From positions 35,859,419 to 35,923,418 of the forward strand of contig OZ020486.1 in the NCBI GenBank assembly GCA_963971405.1: a stretch of 64,000 bases of DNA, given 5' to 3'. The position numbers and the translations under genes are program-made. Shown here one piece after another: positions 9,337 to 22,764 of the stretch. The notes below the pieces were generated by a model, which was not told the DNA's origin, ran no database searches, and worked only from the letters and a program-made list of their open reading frames with translations. Position 1 is the stretch's first letter, and every line of letters begins with the position of its first letter. The stretch is from Psococerastis gibbosa. Lineage: Eukaryota; Arthropoda; Insecta; Psocodea; Psocidae.

Positions 9337-11972
9337 AGGTGTAGGGAGATTCCGCAGACCCTGCGTTTCCTCTACGCTACTTACGCTATGTACAGCAGTA
9401 AATATTTATTCTATGATGTACAGTATGCAATAAAAAATAAAGAAATAATTCATTATTCTCCCGACCACAACTTCAACACACAAAACACTCTTGTGTTCCA
9501 AACAATGAAGACTATGAACTTTTACTTATTAAATTATTTTTACTTTGACTGGACATCATCTTGAAATCGTTGATTAGTCGTAAAAAAGTTTTGATAACCA
9601 TTATCGTAGATAATAATACGGGCATTCAGCCAAATTTTAATTCATTCCTCTGCGACCAATATTAACTGAGATATGTATTATATAAGGTTTCAGTCGCGGC
9701 TGTCATCTAACTAAATAGTGGATCTAGCTGGTTAACGAACTCGATCAAGACATTTGTATGATCAATTTTTGTACCATGTTTCATCAAAATCAGATAATAT
9801 TTACTGAAGAGTGTTCCCTAAAATCGATATACATACATATACAGTATATGTATGTAACATTTAGAACGGAGGGTGGTTTTAGGCTCAGGGGGTCATGAAA
9901 TGAAAAGTTGTGAAGAAATTTTCGGAAAGTCGAATATTGGTCGCCATCTCAATAGGTGTCCCTAAAAACGGAAATAAAATACCTGAAAACTTCTGGTAAT
10001 CCTGTACAATCGGGATGGTGGGGATGTACTAGATAAGGGGAGTCTACGCAAATGCGCCCCTGAAATTAATTGGTCTACATTTTAATATCAACTTACCTGT
10101 ACTTTGTACAGCATGTAAGGTTGGTATGCGTGCTCATCTGAGTCAACATTGAGATACGACATGATCTGCTTTAAATTCATCCTCTTCATAATCCGATCTT
10201 TTACAGTACATTACAGTACGTTACATTTTATTTAACTATTACCTAAAAATCACGCCACTGGGCAAACGCCCGAGTCTATTAAATAGACAAATTTTGTGCT
10301 ATTTTTAATTGTAAACCTCAAACCGGTATTGCAACACTTTCCGCCGATTTAATAAAAAAAGATATCCGGATTCCGGCAAGCAAAATTTAGTAAACTCCAG
10401 AGCCTTGAGCAAAAATTTTCAGTATTTTGTTTTATTTTCTAATGTGCGATCACAATGAGCCCCATAATATACGACTTTGTTTTTTTTTTTTTTTTTTTAC
10501 TTTGAATGACTTTGACAGGTAGTGTTTGGTTTTGGTAGCCCTTTGTGACCCGGTTCGCCTCCTTTTTGTAACTTGCGGTTTCACTATGGGTCCCTCTGGT
10601 TAAACATTTCCTTAACTCTGGTGACTGTGTGAGCCCCTGGACTAAGTCCGAAGAAACGATTGGTGTGGTAAACCCGAGGAAGAAGTTCATGAATTGTGGC
10701 CAATTGGTGTTGGTGAAGGCCACATGTCATATATTGAGGAGACTTTTTGCTAATTAAATGGACATTTTTGGCGCCTCTGCGGTCTATTTTCTTCCTGTGA
10801 AACGTGACTTTGTATAAAAAACAAGTAGTGTAGTATGTGCTCTTAAAGATAATTCCCTATCGTTTGGTATATAATATATTATATAATTTTTATTTGTATA
10901 CAGTATAGGCTATGTATATAACGTGGCACCAGACGAATTATACTGTTTAACTGGCAGTTGGTCGATGAACACTTTAGATTCTAAATATATATAGTAATAT
11001 ATAATAGATTCTATAATATATAATATAATATTATCTGTACTCTACTGTAAAAATGCTAATGCAGTTTAGGGCAGGCTATTGCACTTACGTTACGTTAGAC
11101 ATTCTGGCAAAGCGTAGTCGGTATATTACTCTCTTTAAATGGATAAACGCCGTTCCGTTTAGAACTCTAGGATTCACTTTTAATGTCGCCCAGACATTCC
11201 GCCTATTCCATACAACAAAGAAAAAATAAATCATCTATCCTTTACGAAAAACCGCTCAAGTAGGCTACAAGTATAATTAAGAAAATAGCAACTGCATTTA
11301 TAGCCGAAATAACTTATTTTCACTACGCCAGCCGAGCTTTATGCCCGGTCCCCTGGTACATACCAATACTGTATAGTCGGTGTGTCTATTCTTAGCCTGC
11401 AAAATATGTGTATATTGTTGTATTGTATTGTAGTTATAATGCTTAATAGGCTACAGTGCAACGATTTATGGCGACTGAATTTATTAAAAGATGAAATTAA
11501 AACAGTTCGCCTGCACATAATAAAAACAGTATTTACCTGCAAATACGTTATCACCAAACTTACAATGTTCCCTTTATAGTTCTCTTTTAAGCCCCAAAAC
11601 TAAATTTGACTGTGCAACACAGTTAAGAAGAATGTGGAGTGATTTCACTGGTCAGAGGTTTCTGGAATAAACTGTTTGCGCTCTTGATGACCTCACTAAG
11701 ATAAGATTGTTTCGTCTTTGAATAACTATTGTGTATTGCTTCGAAAGCAAAGTCTAAGAGCCATAATAATGATAAGTAACCATTTTGAAGTTTGGAACCA
11801 TTTGGTCTTCAATTCAATTATTCAATTATACTTGTATATTATGCCTACAACAAAATAATTATAATTTATGACAATTAATTGACTTACCGCGGTTTAACGT
11901 TGGTTAATCTAAACTACTACTACCGTGTATAAAAGAATTCAATATCAAAATATTAATGTTAAAACAGTTAAA
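9337..11972. other. Intergenic, mostly unassigned
   Basis: No gene seen. At 10490-10740 lies a fragment (CCCGGTTCGCCTCCTTTTTG and following) whose relatives appear at 43330-43430 and 51140-51215. TATA-rich simple sequence occurs near 10860-11040. Confidence 0.5.
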
Positions 11973-11988
11973 AACAGTTCATTTAATA

Positions 11989-12346
11989 GCCAACGGCCTT
12001 ACCATGTTGATTCCATTAGAGCAGAGCATGTTTCAAACTGCGGCAACTTGGTAGTGTGCACAGCGTTGGTATGGGAACCTGGTGGGACATGATAACTCGC
12101 TTAGGCAGTATAAGTCGAGTCCTGGTTACCTCCGATTTAATCGTGTGACTTTACCATGTTCCCCAAGTGGTTTGGAATCCACTATAATCAGGAGGTCCAC
12201 CCTGTTAGTCAACTCCCCCTTCCCCGAAGTGAAAGAGTCTGCCCTTAGGGTGCCTCAAGTTAACAAACAGACTCACTCCCCCCGCCAGGCTGACAGGGTT
12301 GCTTAAGGCAGAAATGCTGAAAGCAGGCGTTGGTAACAACAACAAC
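11989..12346 (+). mobile_element. 5S rRNA-derived SINE with (AAC)n tail
   Basis: A perfect 16-bp duplication AACAGTTCATTTAATA (11973-11988 and 12347-12362) marks a retroposon insertion. The element begins GCCAACGGCCTTACCATGTT, which is the 5' end of 5S rRNA (GCCAACGGCCATACCA...). It later has a degraded TATGGGAACCTGGTG resembling the 5S 3' half, and ends in an AAC repeat. This is the layout of a SINE3-type element: 5S head, unrelated body, short tandem tail. The perfect duplication suggests a recent insertion. Confidence 0.75.
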
Positions 12347-12478
12347 AACAGTTCATTTAATATGAAATCGTCATGTGGGGACTAAAAAACAACAAAATGT
12401 AGTCCAGGACTTAAATCGGATGGGGAGGGAACACAGTAGTAAAAATTAAACTGGGAATATTTTTATTGAGAGCCATTG

Positions 12479-12684
12479 GTAATAAATAAGGACTTTTTTG
12501 TTATATTTCTAAGCCAACCTTAGGGCTATAAAGCCCTCTTACACTCATGCAATTAGGAAGGCACGGGACCGCCTGTTTTACATGCCCTCGAAGCATGGTC
12601 AGAAAATGTAGCCTGTGTGGGACTCGAACCAACAACCTTTTGGGTGAAAGTCAGAGTCCGTACCACTACTCTATACAGGTCTTG
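12479..12684 (-). mobile_element. tRNA-derived SINE, copy 1
   Basis: Read on the minus strand: tRNA-like head with A box (TAGAGTAGTGG) and B box GGTTCGAGTCC, middle CATGCTTCGAGGGCATGTAA, then GGGCTTTATAGCCC and a tail near AAAAAAGTCCTTATTTATT. Other copies: 15523-15734, 27278-27476, 37909-38123, 41042-41236. Confidence 0.88.
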
Positions 12685-13747
12685 AAGTTGGTAGATATCT
12701 TTTTGGCGACAGCATGTTCACTGCTCAAAACTGTCCCGGACTGACTAGAAAATGGTCAACTCGCTGAATTTCTAGCCTAGGCCTAAGGACTGATATATTG
12801 CTGTTATTCTGTTGAAGAGGTGAGGCGGAGGGGGGGGGGGTAGTTCGTGTCGTTGGTATTAGAGGGAGGAAGAGACCCGCATACCGAATAGATTTGACGC
12901 ATGGTCTGGTAATTAAAAAAAATGTGAATGCCAGAAGGGGGCACGCGGGATTAATTTGAATGACAAGGGTGGGCTTAGAGTCAGAAGCTATCTATTCTGA
13001 CGTTTATCATGCCATCCCCGCGACATTTCAGGTTTGCTATCACACTTCTTCGCCCCTCTTTTTTTTCTGACCTTGACTTTGCTGGGTTGGGCACCATCAC
13101 TTCTATAGTCTGACAGGGCTATCGGCTGTCGTATTTATTAATCATTTCACATTTTATCTTACTTTGGTTTGAATTCAACATATTTTTTGGTGTTAAAGGC
13201 AGATTATATGAAGTAGCTTTATTTTATGCAGCAGCAGGTATAGAACTAGACAATGAAACGGAAGGAAAAATGTCCCACCTGAAACCTTTTCCTTCATCGG
13301 CAGGGGGTAATGCGCAAACGGGCCTGTTGCTGACCATAAAATCCCAAATAGGATAGTAGTCAAAAAAGAAGATCCTGCACCAGTCCTCAGGCATAGACCC
13401 TCATTGGGTTACCGTCCAAGTTGCGTTTTTTACTCTGTCAGCCTACCTAGCCTACAGTGTTATTTTGTTGTCTATACAATCTATTATGGCATAATTCCTG
13501 CAAGATTAATAGTAACTTCATAGCCTGCACAGCATTATATTGTAGTTGCTAAATAATAAATTAGATTTTCTATTTTTCCGTCGGGATAGGTAGTGAAAAT
13601 CACGACAGCAGCCATTAATAATTATTAATGTCTCCTATTAGGTATACAGTATAACAATCAGTATTAATAAATTATTGTGTTAATTAAATATTCGGTAAGG
13701 TAATAGGAACCCTAAAATCCGTTGTTTTCACTGTTTTTTTTTTTTCA
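12685..13747. other. Intergenic, one low-copy repeat piece
   Basis: No gene seen. 13318-13440 (TGTTGCTGACCATAAAATCC...) resembles 41505-41625, where the same order of words is followed by a long T run. Confidence 0.4.
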
Positions 13748-14010
13748 AATTAACAAAGCAAGATATTAAAAATTTGGCTGATTTAAGTTGTGGAAGACTA
13801 CTTCATGCATCATATAATAGGCCAGGGTATTAATTTATGGTACCGTAGCTTTTTTCATAAAAATGATTGAGAACTAAAATTTCACGTAAAATAGATACCA
13901 TAAAAAGGTACTGAGCAAAAAATTAACAATACCCTATTATATGATGAATAAAGTAGTTTTCTACAACTTAAATGAACCAATATTTTAATAACTTGATTGG
14001 TTAATTTAAT
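13748..14010. mobile_element. Fold-back MITE (AACAAAGCA... family), copy 1
   Basis: Arms containing CATCATATAATAG and the complementary CTATTATATGATG, with GTTGTGGAAGACTACTTCAT opposite AAGTAGTTTTCTACAAC. A second copy is at 25434-25770. Confidence 0.8.
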
Positions 14011-14050
14011 AAAAATAAAATGTATTAAATTTCGAGCTACCAATTTCCTA

Positions 14051-14428
14051 AGGTGCCCATTCCATCGACCGGCTAGGCCTATTTCCAAAAACGGTGACGT
14101 GGTAGCAGACATTCAAGACTTAGGTGGTGTTTCCACCGACCTCGCATTGCAGAATTGACGGAAATGTTTATTTTCCTCTATGCCATAGTTAAAATTGATC
14201 AATGAACATACAGTAAAATAACAAACTAAAATTAAAAAATGGCGTCATGGGATATGTTAAGTACAAACATTTTAATAGATTTCTATAAAAAGAAAAATTC
14301 TAATTTCCGTCAATGTCATTTGCATTCTGCAATGTGAGATCGGTGGAAACGCAACCTAAGGCTTGAATGTCTGCTACCACGTCACTGTTTTTGGAAATAG
14401 CCCTAGCCGGTCAATGGAATGGGCGCCT
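14051..14428. mobile_element. Composite nested fold-back, copy A
   Basis: Outer arms GGTGCCCATTCCATCGACCG... to CAAGACT, and their complement to 14428, enclose an inner palindromic MITE (GGTGGTGTTTCCACCGACCT...). Outer arms carry GACGTGGTAGCAGACATTC. Relative to copy B (22765-23127) the inner element is in the opposite orientation, judged by which side has the shortened arm. Confidence 0.85.
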
Positions 14429-15522
14429 ATGGGACGTACACTCTTAAATCCATGTCCAGTTGGTATTGGTTGTAGATGAAAAATAAAGTTCATGTCAAGG
14501 GTGATATGTCCATGGTCTCTAGTCTGGTCGGAACGGCCGTGAATGAAGTAGCAATGTTGAGGGCTTAGTTTGTCATTGGATGGTGGGATGGTAGACTGCT
14601 GTAAAAATTAGATAAAGCCACCATTGAAGAATCAAGTGGGGTTATTGTCCGAATGGTGTGCTCCATTAACAGTCCTTGTTAATTGCTCTTGTTAATAAGA
14701 ATTCACATCCGACCGCAAGCTAACAATCAGATTAGCACCCAAACTTAGCCCATAAGTGCTTTTCCGGCCCACTAAACCTATCCGCTCAACTTGAAGGGCA
14801 AGTCATCATCAAGCACAACTTCAATTGCTCATAGGGCTGGAGTTTGTTCAATTTTAGCCCCTATTTCTGGCAGTCTTAAGAACCGGCTCGAGTGACCCCG
14901 TTTATATATATCAATTAGTAAAATAGGTAGATAAATAGATTATTATGTCTGCCACTATTTTCCTACCCCAAAGCATTGGATTGTTTGATAGAAAAATGTC
15001 ACTGTCCAGAAGGGGCCGTTGTGTACAATGTGCTAGCATGATAAATACTATTCCAGTCAACTATCTTTAAAAATCTGTGAAAACCCTTAACCCATTATAT
15101 CAAAAAAATCGTACAATAGACAAAGGTAAACTGTAGGCGGTACCTGGGCAACTCGTTGTCTAGCGCGCTTATGGCAGTTTGCCGAACGACAATAGTGCAC
15201 ACCACACCAACCCCATTCAAAACCATAGCATTGCACTACACATAAACATGCAACGCGTAAGCCCTAAAGGGCGTTGCGTTATGATTAATAAAATAATAAT
15301 AATAAATACTGCATATGCTAAGCCTCACAGTCTGCGATGCAATTAGAGGCATAGATTTCCTCTATTTTTCGGGAAATTAATTTTAACTTTATGCCTATCG
15401 TAAATATATAATTATAATATAACCTAGTGAGTTTAGTTTACATTAATAGCGACTACTGCAGTATATGTGATTTAAATTGTTGGACTCGTTTTGAGAAAAC
15501 ATTTTTAGTAGGTTGTTTTTAA
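14429..15522. other. Intergenic, nothing recognised
   Basis: AT-rich unique-looking sequence without a coding frame or shared repeat. Confidence 0.4.
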
Positions 15523-15734
15523 ATAAATAAATAAGGACTTTTTGTTCTATTACTAAGCCAACCTAGCGGAGTTAGGGCTATAAAGCCCTCTCTTACACTC
15601 AACTAGGAAAGCCCGGGACCGCCTAATTTACATGCCCTCCGAAGCATGGCCAGAAAATGTAGCCTGTTTGGGACTCGAACCAACAACCTTTCGGGTGAAA
15701 GTCAGAGTCCGTACCACTACGCTACATGTCCTGG
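15523..15734 (-). mobile_element. tRNA-derived SINE, copy 2
   Basis: The best-preserved copy. Minus-strand head TAGCGTAGTGG (A box) and GGTTCGAGTCC (B box), body with the self-complementary GGGCTTTATAGCCC, A/T-rich tail. Confidence 0.88.
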
Positions 15735-15791
15735 CAATTGTTTTATGTAAATTTCTCCGTTCCTCGTTTTAGCTTGTGGCCTTATGGTCCT

Positions 15792-16191
15792 GCAGCCTGA
15801 TCGAGGCGATTATAATACCGGGGTTAAATAAATACCCTAGGATTATAGCTGTAAACAAACAAATTTTGAATGGCAGTTTCCATTATAAAATTATCTTGTT
15901 TACATTTTAAATACCAGGGAATTAAATAATACCGGGTTAAATAAATACCCTAGGATTATAACTGTAAACAAAAAATTTTGAATAGCACTTTCCATTATAA
16001 AATTATCTTGTTTACATTTTTATTACCAGGGGATTAAATAAATACCGGTATTTATTTAATCCCCTGGTAATAAAAATGTAAACAAGATAACTTTATAATG
16101 GAAAGTGCTATTCAAAATTTTTTTGTTTACAGTTATAATCCTAGGGTATTTATTTAACCCCGGTATTTATTTAACCCCTCGATCAGGCTGC
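15792..16191. mobile_element. Compound palindromic MITE, GCAGCCTGATCGAGG family
   Basis: The same ends as 9166-9336, but 400 bp long. The right half is an inverted duplication of the left interior, with a perfect palindrome around 16051 (CCGGTATTTATT, opposed to AATAAATACCGG). This indicates internal duplication or self-insertion. Confidence 0.8.
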
Positions 16192-18698
16192 CGCTACTTC
16201 TATTTTGACTGATTTTATATCCACTCAATTATTCAATTGCTCGCTCCTATTCATCTGGTGCAGCGAAAACGCTCCCTCGCATATTAGAAGTCACTTGGAT
16301 GTTTGCGATGGCCTATATTAAACATGTGACTGGATTGTTCCATCGCACGCTGTTAATTAATTCTGCTGCTGATGTGTTTTGATATATGTTAATATGAATT
16401 TTAATCACAATGTCTGTGACATGTTCATCCCATCTTTTATCTTGGTAGTAGATGTATAGGATTGGAATGTACCTACGTATGATTGTCTTCTTCTTCTGTC
16501 TGTCGATTGGTTTGCAGCAAATCTTTACATCTCCTCCATTCATCCCTGCCCTGGACCGCTCTCTTGAGTTCCAAATTGGTTCCCTGGTTTTGAAAGAAAG
16601 ATGTTCTTTTGTGGTACGATTGATGGCAGCAACTCTCTGCATTTCATCCTCCAGCTCTCTCGGCCCTGTGCCTTCTTCTTCAGCTCTTGGTACGTTCGAG
16701 ATGTTAGGTGTTAGTCATGCATGCGAGATTGGCTGGATCTGAATTCCGTCGATATCAGAAAAATATTGAAGGCTGCCCCTTGGCTGAGTGCAAAATTCCC
16801 ACATCTTTGACGACGCTCCAGCAAAGAAATGAAGTACACCACCTTGCTGTCAACACGTTTCCATCCTTCCTACTTGGAAAACGGGTCGTGTTTTTTTTAA
16901 TATATTTTTATATGTATACATATATTGGTCCTGTGCTTTCTCAGTAGTCTACGGTACATACTGGAGTGGGGAATTTAAAAACGTATTTTATAACCATGCC
17001 TTGAGAAGCGTTTAGGCTTAGGCAGTTATCAGCGGATGGAGTACTGCTTCTGGTGGACAATAACAACAGTGACACAGGTCACATAATAGTCTACACCATA
17101 CTGGAGGATACAGGTTTCCTGATATTTATTTAGTTCCCCTAGTCAAAACGTTCTCTTAATTTTCCACCGGCGTCAGCGGTAAGTAAGTGAAATGTCAAAC
17201 GAGTTAAAAACAAACGGTTCCGAACTTAGGGCATTTTCCATTGAGATAATCAAAGTACATAAAATGATAGGCTGTTCAATGTGATGACCAAACTATCTCA
17301 TCATCATAGGCTAACATCCAAACCTAAGCCTCTTTGTGTTCATGCGCTGATATGGCGGCTGTTCCACAACTATAACTTTGTAGTTTGGATTATATAACTA
17401 TAGCCTTAAAAAATTCTGTAGCTCACCAAAAAATATCTGTACTTTCTAGCCCTGTAGTATCGTTGCGCCACTGGAAATTCCTTCCGAACCAAGTCAAAAG
17501 CACTTTTGAATTTTTCGAGAAAGATGTTCTTTAATTATCGGTTATAAGTTATTGTAGATGTGTACCCTGCCAAAAACATGGAGTGAACACCCAATTTCCA
17601 ATTTCCAATTTCGACCAAAATGCACACGTTACTCATATATCTGTACTGGAATGTAAAATGGGGAAGACACCTTTTGTTTAGCTTTACATACCGACCTGTC
17701 AGGGGTAGTGAAAGTTCATGGAATCGAAGGTCTATCACCAACTGTGCTTGGGTGCAGACGTTGTAAAAAATACAGTTAATTTTTTACTTCAGTTCCACCC
17801 AGACTTAACGTCCTATGACAGGCATAGCTGCTGTGAATTATTTTTCATTCAAGGATTGACAATCAATGGCGTAAGTGCAAGACTGCATACTTTGGGCAAC
17901 TGACCTATTCATATATTTTGTCAATTTCTGAATTTTCTACTTTCTATCGACTGGTATAGCGGGAAAATAAGAACGAAAACGAACCAACCTGTGAAGCAGG
18001 TATCCTGTGGAATCACTGCTCCCACGCTCAGACCCAGACTCTGACTGCTGCCTGGTCACTCGGTCCGTAAAAACCTCTTCCCCGACTTGATTGAGTTAAT
18101 AGGACGGCCCACTCTCAATTAATATTAACTGAAGCGACTGAGAGCAGCAGGGCTCACCGCAGTGGAGCTGGGCCGGCGCGCCCAGGGGCGAGGTCTGTTG
18201 TTGTTACGCGCCACCAAGCTCACCAAGTGATGGGGCTACCAAAACCTTTCGGCTCATTTAGGCTAAAGATAATGGCTACATCGTAGGTAGCACTACCTAC
18301 ATTGATGAAACATTAATTTTGATTGGGATCTTTTCCTCATCATCCCCCCATAGCTTTTTTTCAGGTTTTTACTTAATATACTCGTATAATATAAAATATA
18401 AAAAATATAAAAATATAAAATTAGTATTGTAAGCTTGTAAACTGATATTATTGACACTTATTTATATTATTTATCTGGCGAAAACTCAAATATATTCTTT
18501 AATATTCGCACAAATAGCTGTCGACCACTGTCCTAGTTCCCCATTTCTTGTAGGCTATGTGTACGCCTTCCTCCCACCAAAAAATCAACCACATCTTTCT
18601 TTGTACCGACAACACCAGCCAACTCTAAGAAATTCATTTTTAACACGTACAGACAGAAACGTACGTTAAATGAATCGAATTAATAACGAATGCACAGT
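16192..18698. other. Intergenic, nothing firmly recognised
   Basis: No convincing gene. Minus-strand 16455-16690 gives a charged peptide resembling the tail of a LINE product, but without a diagnostic motif. 18110-18230 is locally GC-rich without a recognised feature. Confidence 0.4.
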
Positions 18699-19028
18699 GT
18701 TAAGGCGGTGTTTCCACCGACCTCTCATTGCAGAATGCAAATGACATTGACGGAAATTTTTGTTTTACTCTATGCCATAGTTAAAATTGATCAATGATCA
18801 TAGAGTAAAATCACAAAGAAACAAACTAAAATTAAAAAATGGCGTCATATGTTAAGCACAAACATTTTAATAGATTTCTATTAAAAAGAAAAATTCAAAT
18901 TTCCGTCAATGTCATTTGCTTTCTGCAATGAGAGGTCGGTGGAATACCCGCATAAGTCTTGAATGTCTGCTACCACGTCAATGTCTTTGCATTCTGCAAT
19001 GAGAGGTCGGTGGAAACCCCTGCCTAAA
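18699..19028. mobile_element. Inner fold-back MITE standing alone, plus fragment
   Basis: 18699-18952 is a near-complete inner element of the composite family (AAGGCGGTGTTTCCACCGACC to its complement) with no outer left arm. It is followed by a piece of outer arm (GTCTGCTACCACGTC) and a second short inner end. It shows that the inner element also exists as its own family. Confidence 0.8.
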
Positions 19029-19149
19029 GCATGATCCAACATGCAAGAGTTGGCTCAAATACCATTCCAGCCTTGTCGGATGATAACGAAAATGATGCCT
19101 TGATGATTGGCTTCAATCCCACTGTCCCCATAATATTTTCTTTTTTAAC

Positions 19150-19320
19150 AAAGATTAGTCGCATACAAACAATTTAATAAATGTATCCGATGAATCTCTA
19201 CATTTTCCTTACTAATTTAATAGTACCTGTGTTGAGTTACGACACGTATTCGATCGCATGGTGTGTAGAGGCTTGGAATAAGTACAAACCCGCTACGACA
19301 ATGCCACTGAAACCATTAAG
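19150..19320 (+). repeat. Low-copy repeat (CGCATACAAACAATTTAAT)
   Basis: Shared with 31075-31220 and 32625-32800. The block order is CGCATACAAACAATTTAAT, a TCCGAT word, GTTGAGTTACGACA (in two copies), then GTGTGTAGAGRCT. Its class is unknown. It explains the start of a 188-codon open frame at 19181 that is not a gene. Confidence 0.65.
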
Positions 19321-19683
19321 TTTGTCATCTGCCATTGTTTGTAACACTGGGTTTCATTGGCGTATAATTGAGACCTTAGGTTTTTTTTCCCCCCTACCGC
19401 CTACCCGGTCGGCAGGGTGCATATATTTCAATAAAAAAACAAAACAATTGTACACTTCAATTGGACCTCATGGGTCCCAAGAAAATGCTTTTATGTTATC
19501 AAAAAAGAAAAAAAATCAAGAATCCATCGTACTGCTACATTTTATAGAGAAAATTTTTTTAAAGTCTTTTTTACATTCTGAAACTTTCTTGTGCGTGAGA
19601 AGATTTTTTGGAATACTGTTGAATAGTTCAGGAATAACGTACTTTAAGGCTCTTTTGCCATGTTTGTTTCTAACTAGGGCTTT

Positions 19684-19872
19684 AGTAGAGTTCTATGTAG
19701 GAGAAATGGGACTTTCAAGCGCGCCAAAAATATTTTTTGAATCCTAGGCCTACCTGATGCCAGCACGTTTCCCATGATCAGCCATTGATAAAACGTGCCT
19801 GGTGGCCCCAGGACTAAAAACATATTTTTGGCGGGCTTGAATGTCCCATCTCTTCTATATACAACTCTAGTG
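19684..19872. mobile_element. Fold-back MITE (TAGAGTTCTATGTAGGAGA), copy 1
   Basis: Arms TAGAGTTCTATGTAGGAGAA...GCGCGCC and the complement ending CTCTA are about 55 bp each. A second copy is at 38821-39040 and a degraded relative near 48950-49120. Confidence 0.8.
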
Positions 19873-21783
19873 TTCAGGAGTATATTACACAGCCAAACAT
19901 GAAAAAAAAACTCCATTGTCTGAGCTTTCGCTCTCTTCTATAATCTATTTGGACAAAACATCCAAAGTTCTTTGCACTCAATACTTTCAGCAGATTGTTT
20001 CATACTTTATAGTATTAATTATATAATAAATATTAAAATAAGTCTACTAACCTGAAGATGCGGCGAAATAAATTATCTCTGTCGAATTCACTTTTTTTAA
20101 ACTTATACTGACAGCCAGCTGATTAATGAGAGATTTGCTCTGGTCCGGTGCAGATTTTTGGTCGGACCGAACCGAAAATATCAGTGGACCTGACCGTACG
20201 GTCCAAGATCTCCAGTTCCGGACCATCCATCACAAGCCAGCTTCATTGCTGGATTATATTGAACTGTATACAGTAATTTAATGTCGATTATTGAAACTGT
20301 ACAAGCGACAACTGATATTGGGTAATACATGCAGGGGTCAAAATATTTAAATTAGTCACTGGCCCTGATTACATACGGTAGTCTAATATTTATTCAATGC
20401 AGTATTTATTCGATCGGAGAAATATTTGGAATGTTTGTGTAAGTGAACGATTTGAATCTGCATTTAGGCATTAAACTTTCCAATTTTTCTTAGACCTATA
20501 TTTATTGGGGGGGGGGGGGGGATACGAATTATAGAATGTTTGAACTATCGGTAACTAAAACAATAATTTTCGTGGCCACTATGCACTGTACTTGTAACTT
20601 ATGGGCCGTTTCAAATCATTAAATGTCTCTTATCTGAAGGATGCGTTGTCTAGCCGCCTCACTTCCTCCATGTCATGGTCGGGCCACTATAACTTGACCT
20701 GTCTATCTAAAAATATTAAGAAAAAAACACTCCAAATACAATTTACATAGTACGGTATGTAGTAAACATACAAGATCTAGGGTTTTCAAAACTTTTTTTA
20801 ATGACTTAACCCCCACTATGCCTAGTCTACAACTCTTCACGATCATGTCAAGTATACAATACATTTTGGTAGTTAAATGTGTTATTGATATGCAAACCGG
20901 TTTCGTGTTTTTTTTTTCTTGTATAGAAGTTTATTCGCATACAATCAATATGATGAATGAATTTTGTTGTTGTTGTAATTTGTAATAAAAAAACTATAAC
21001 AAGGCAATTGGAATTCGTGAATATATTGTAAAAACATTAACATATTGTCCTAGGACGGCATGCAGTACATAACAGAATACTCAAATATGATTAATTACTT
21101 AATTACAAAAATACTACACTACTACTACTACTACTACTACTACTAAAAACTACAGTTTGTTTAAAGCCCGTCGAACATTTGATGTGACAAAAGCAATATA
21201 CAGTTTCAGCTGAACAATCTCCAGGTAGCATTTTGTAAATGAGGCAAAACCAAAGCAAAAATAATAAATTTAATGACATATTTAAGATGCAACAACCATC
21301 ATCGGCCTATCGATCGAAATTATATTTATGATGCTGTCCACTGCTTTGGAATAAAGTAGGGCTTGGCAGTATAATAATTATGATTGGTTACGATATACGA
21401 GCACAGGTTTTCCAAAACCAATTTTTAAATGAAAATTCACCAACTTAGACTAACCGTTAAAAAAAAATTCAGTTGCGAACGTCTGGTTTCTAGTAAGTAT
21501 ACTAAATACATGTTGTGTTGTCCCAAATTAAGAATGGTCATCACGTTTTATAGTAGAAAAAAAATTGTATTGCCGAAAAATGAGTATTTCCAAGATTACA
21601 ATTTATACAATAATATTGTATACCCATTGATTGCACTTTATCCAAATACCTAGCACAAGCACAGTACACATTACAATCAATTAAATTGTCATTTTGCATA
21701 CTGTACATTATTATTTACAGTCAAAATATGAGAAAAGATAGAATACAAAAATGAAATACATGAACAGTTGCTATAAACTAAGT
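19873..21783. other. Intergenic, mostly unassigned
   Basis: No gene seen. It contains a G homopolymer at about 20508-20521 and an ACT/TAC microsatellite at about 21115-21145. Confidence 0.45.
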
Positions 21784-21952
21784 TAAGGCGGGTATTCCAT
21801 ATACGTCAATCGTCAACGAAAAATTGAAAAATGACGTTTTAGCAGACATTAAAGACATACTAAAAATTCTGCTACCACGTCAATTTACGTCATTTTGACG
21901 TCATTTTTCAATTTTTCGTTGACGATTGACGTATATGGAATACCCGTCTAAG
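21784..21952. mobile_element. Hairpin MITE with GCAGACATT core
   Basis: A near-perfect 169-bp palindrome: TTAAGGCGGGTATTCCATAT and its complement at the ends, TTTTAGCAGACATTAAAGAC near the centre. Ends and core word are those of the composite family, while the arm sequence is different. Confidence 0.85.
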
Positions 21953-22764
21953 GAAACTCACACAGTTATCAATTTTTTTTTCAGAACACATCACGGGCTA
22001 CTGCCAAATGCTAGTAGGTCCAAATAATTGTAATATTTATTATATTGTATATTCAACAAAAAATAAATTTGGATTTGAATTGATTCGGTGTGTTACACAA
22101 ATCCCAGTAAAAATTAACCTTAAAAAACAGTACCTAACAAATGCAAAGTCGCATCAAAATAAACAGCAATGTGCTTGTTAGTAGACATGGGCCAGGTTGG
22201 ATTATTTTAAGCTATTTGAGATAATTAGGTTTTCCAAACTCGAGCCAACCGCCCCTGCCTACATTAACGTCCATGTTAGTCAAAATTCCTGCGATAAGCT
22301 ATTTTGTCAATAATTTATGCCATCGTCTGAAATGCTCTAATGCCCGACAGCTAAACACCGATGTTGGTCTTCGCTAGCCTCGGCTCTCACACTCTTGCAA
22401 CCTACTGAATACCATTGATACTTGGGGATAAGGGTCAGATAAAACTTATTACTCCTCACTATTCAAGCTCAACTATGCGGGCCCGACAATGCTTAATTTC
22501 ATTCAGCATTGTGTATTTTTTATGACTCCTAACCCTCTTCTCACAGCACATCCCCCTTTTTTTTTGCTTTTGGAACGCCAGTCGCCAGTGCTACAGGAGG
22601 TGTGGGAGGGGTTCGTCACAATCCCGAGTTGTTATGGACTCGGCATTGTTTGAGAATTAACCCAATGAGGTGACACTAATAATGCAGGCCATCCATTGTC
22701 ATTTCACAGACGATGAGCAATGCTACTTCGTTGCTGAATCCGACTAATAGTCTACCTATAATAT

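Noticed and set aside
19181-19747. 188-codon open frame on the plus strand
   Set aside because: The start is a copy of a dispersed repeat (also at 31075 and 32625), the end overlaps a fold-back MITE, and the peptide has no family feature.
21115-21145. Short regular repeat resembling an array
   Set aside because: A plain three-base microsatellite without spacers.
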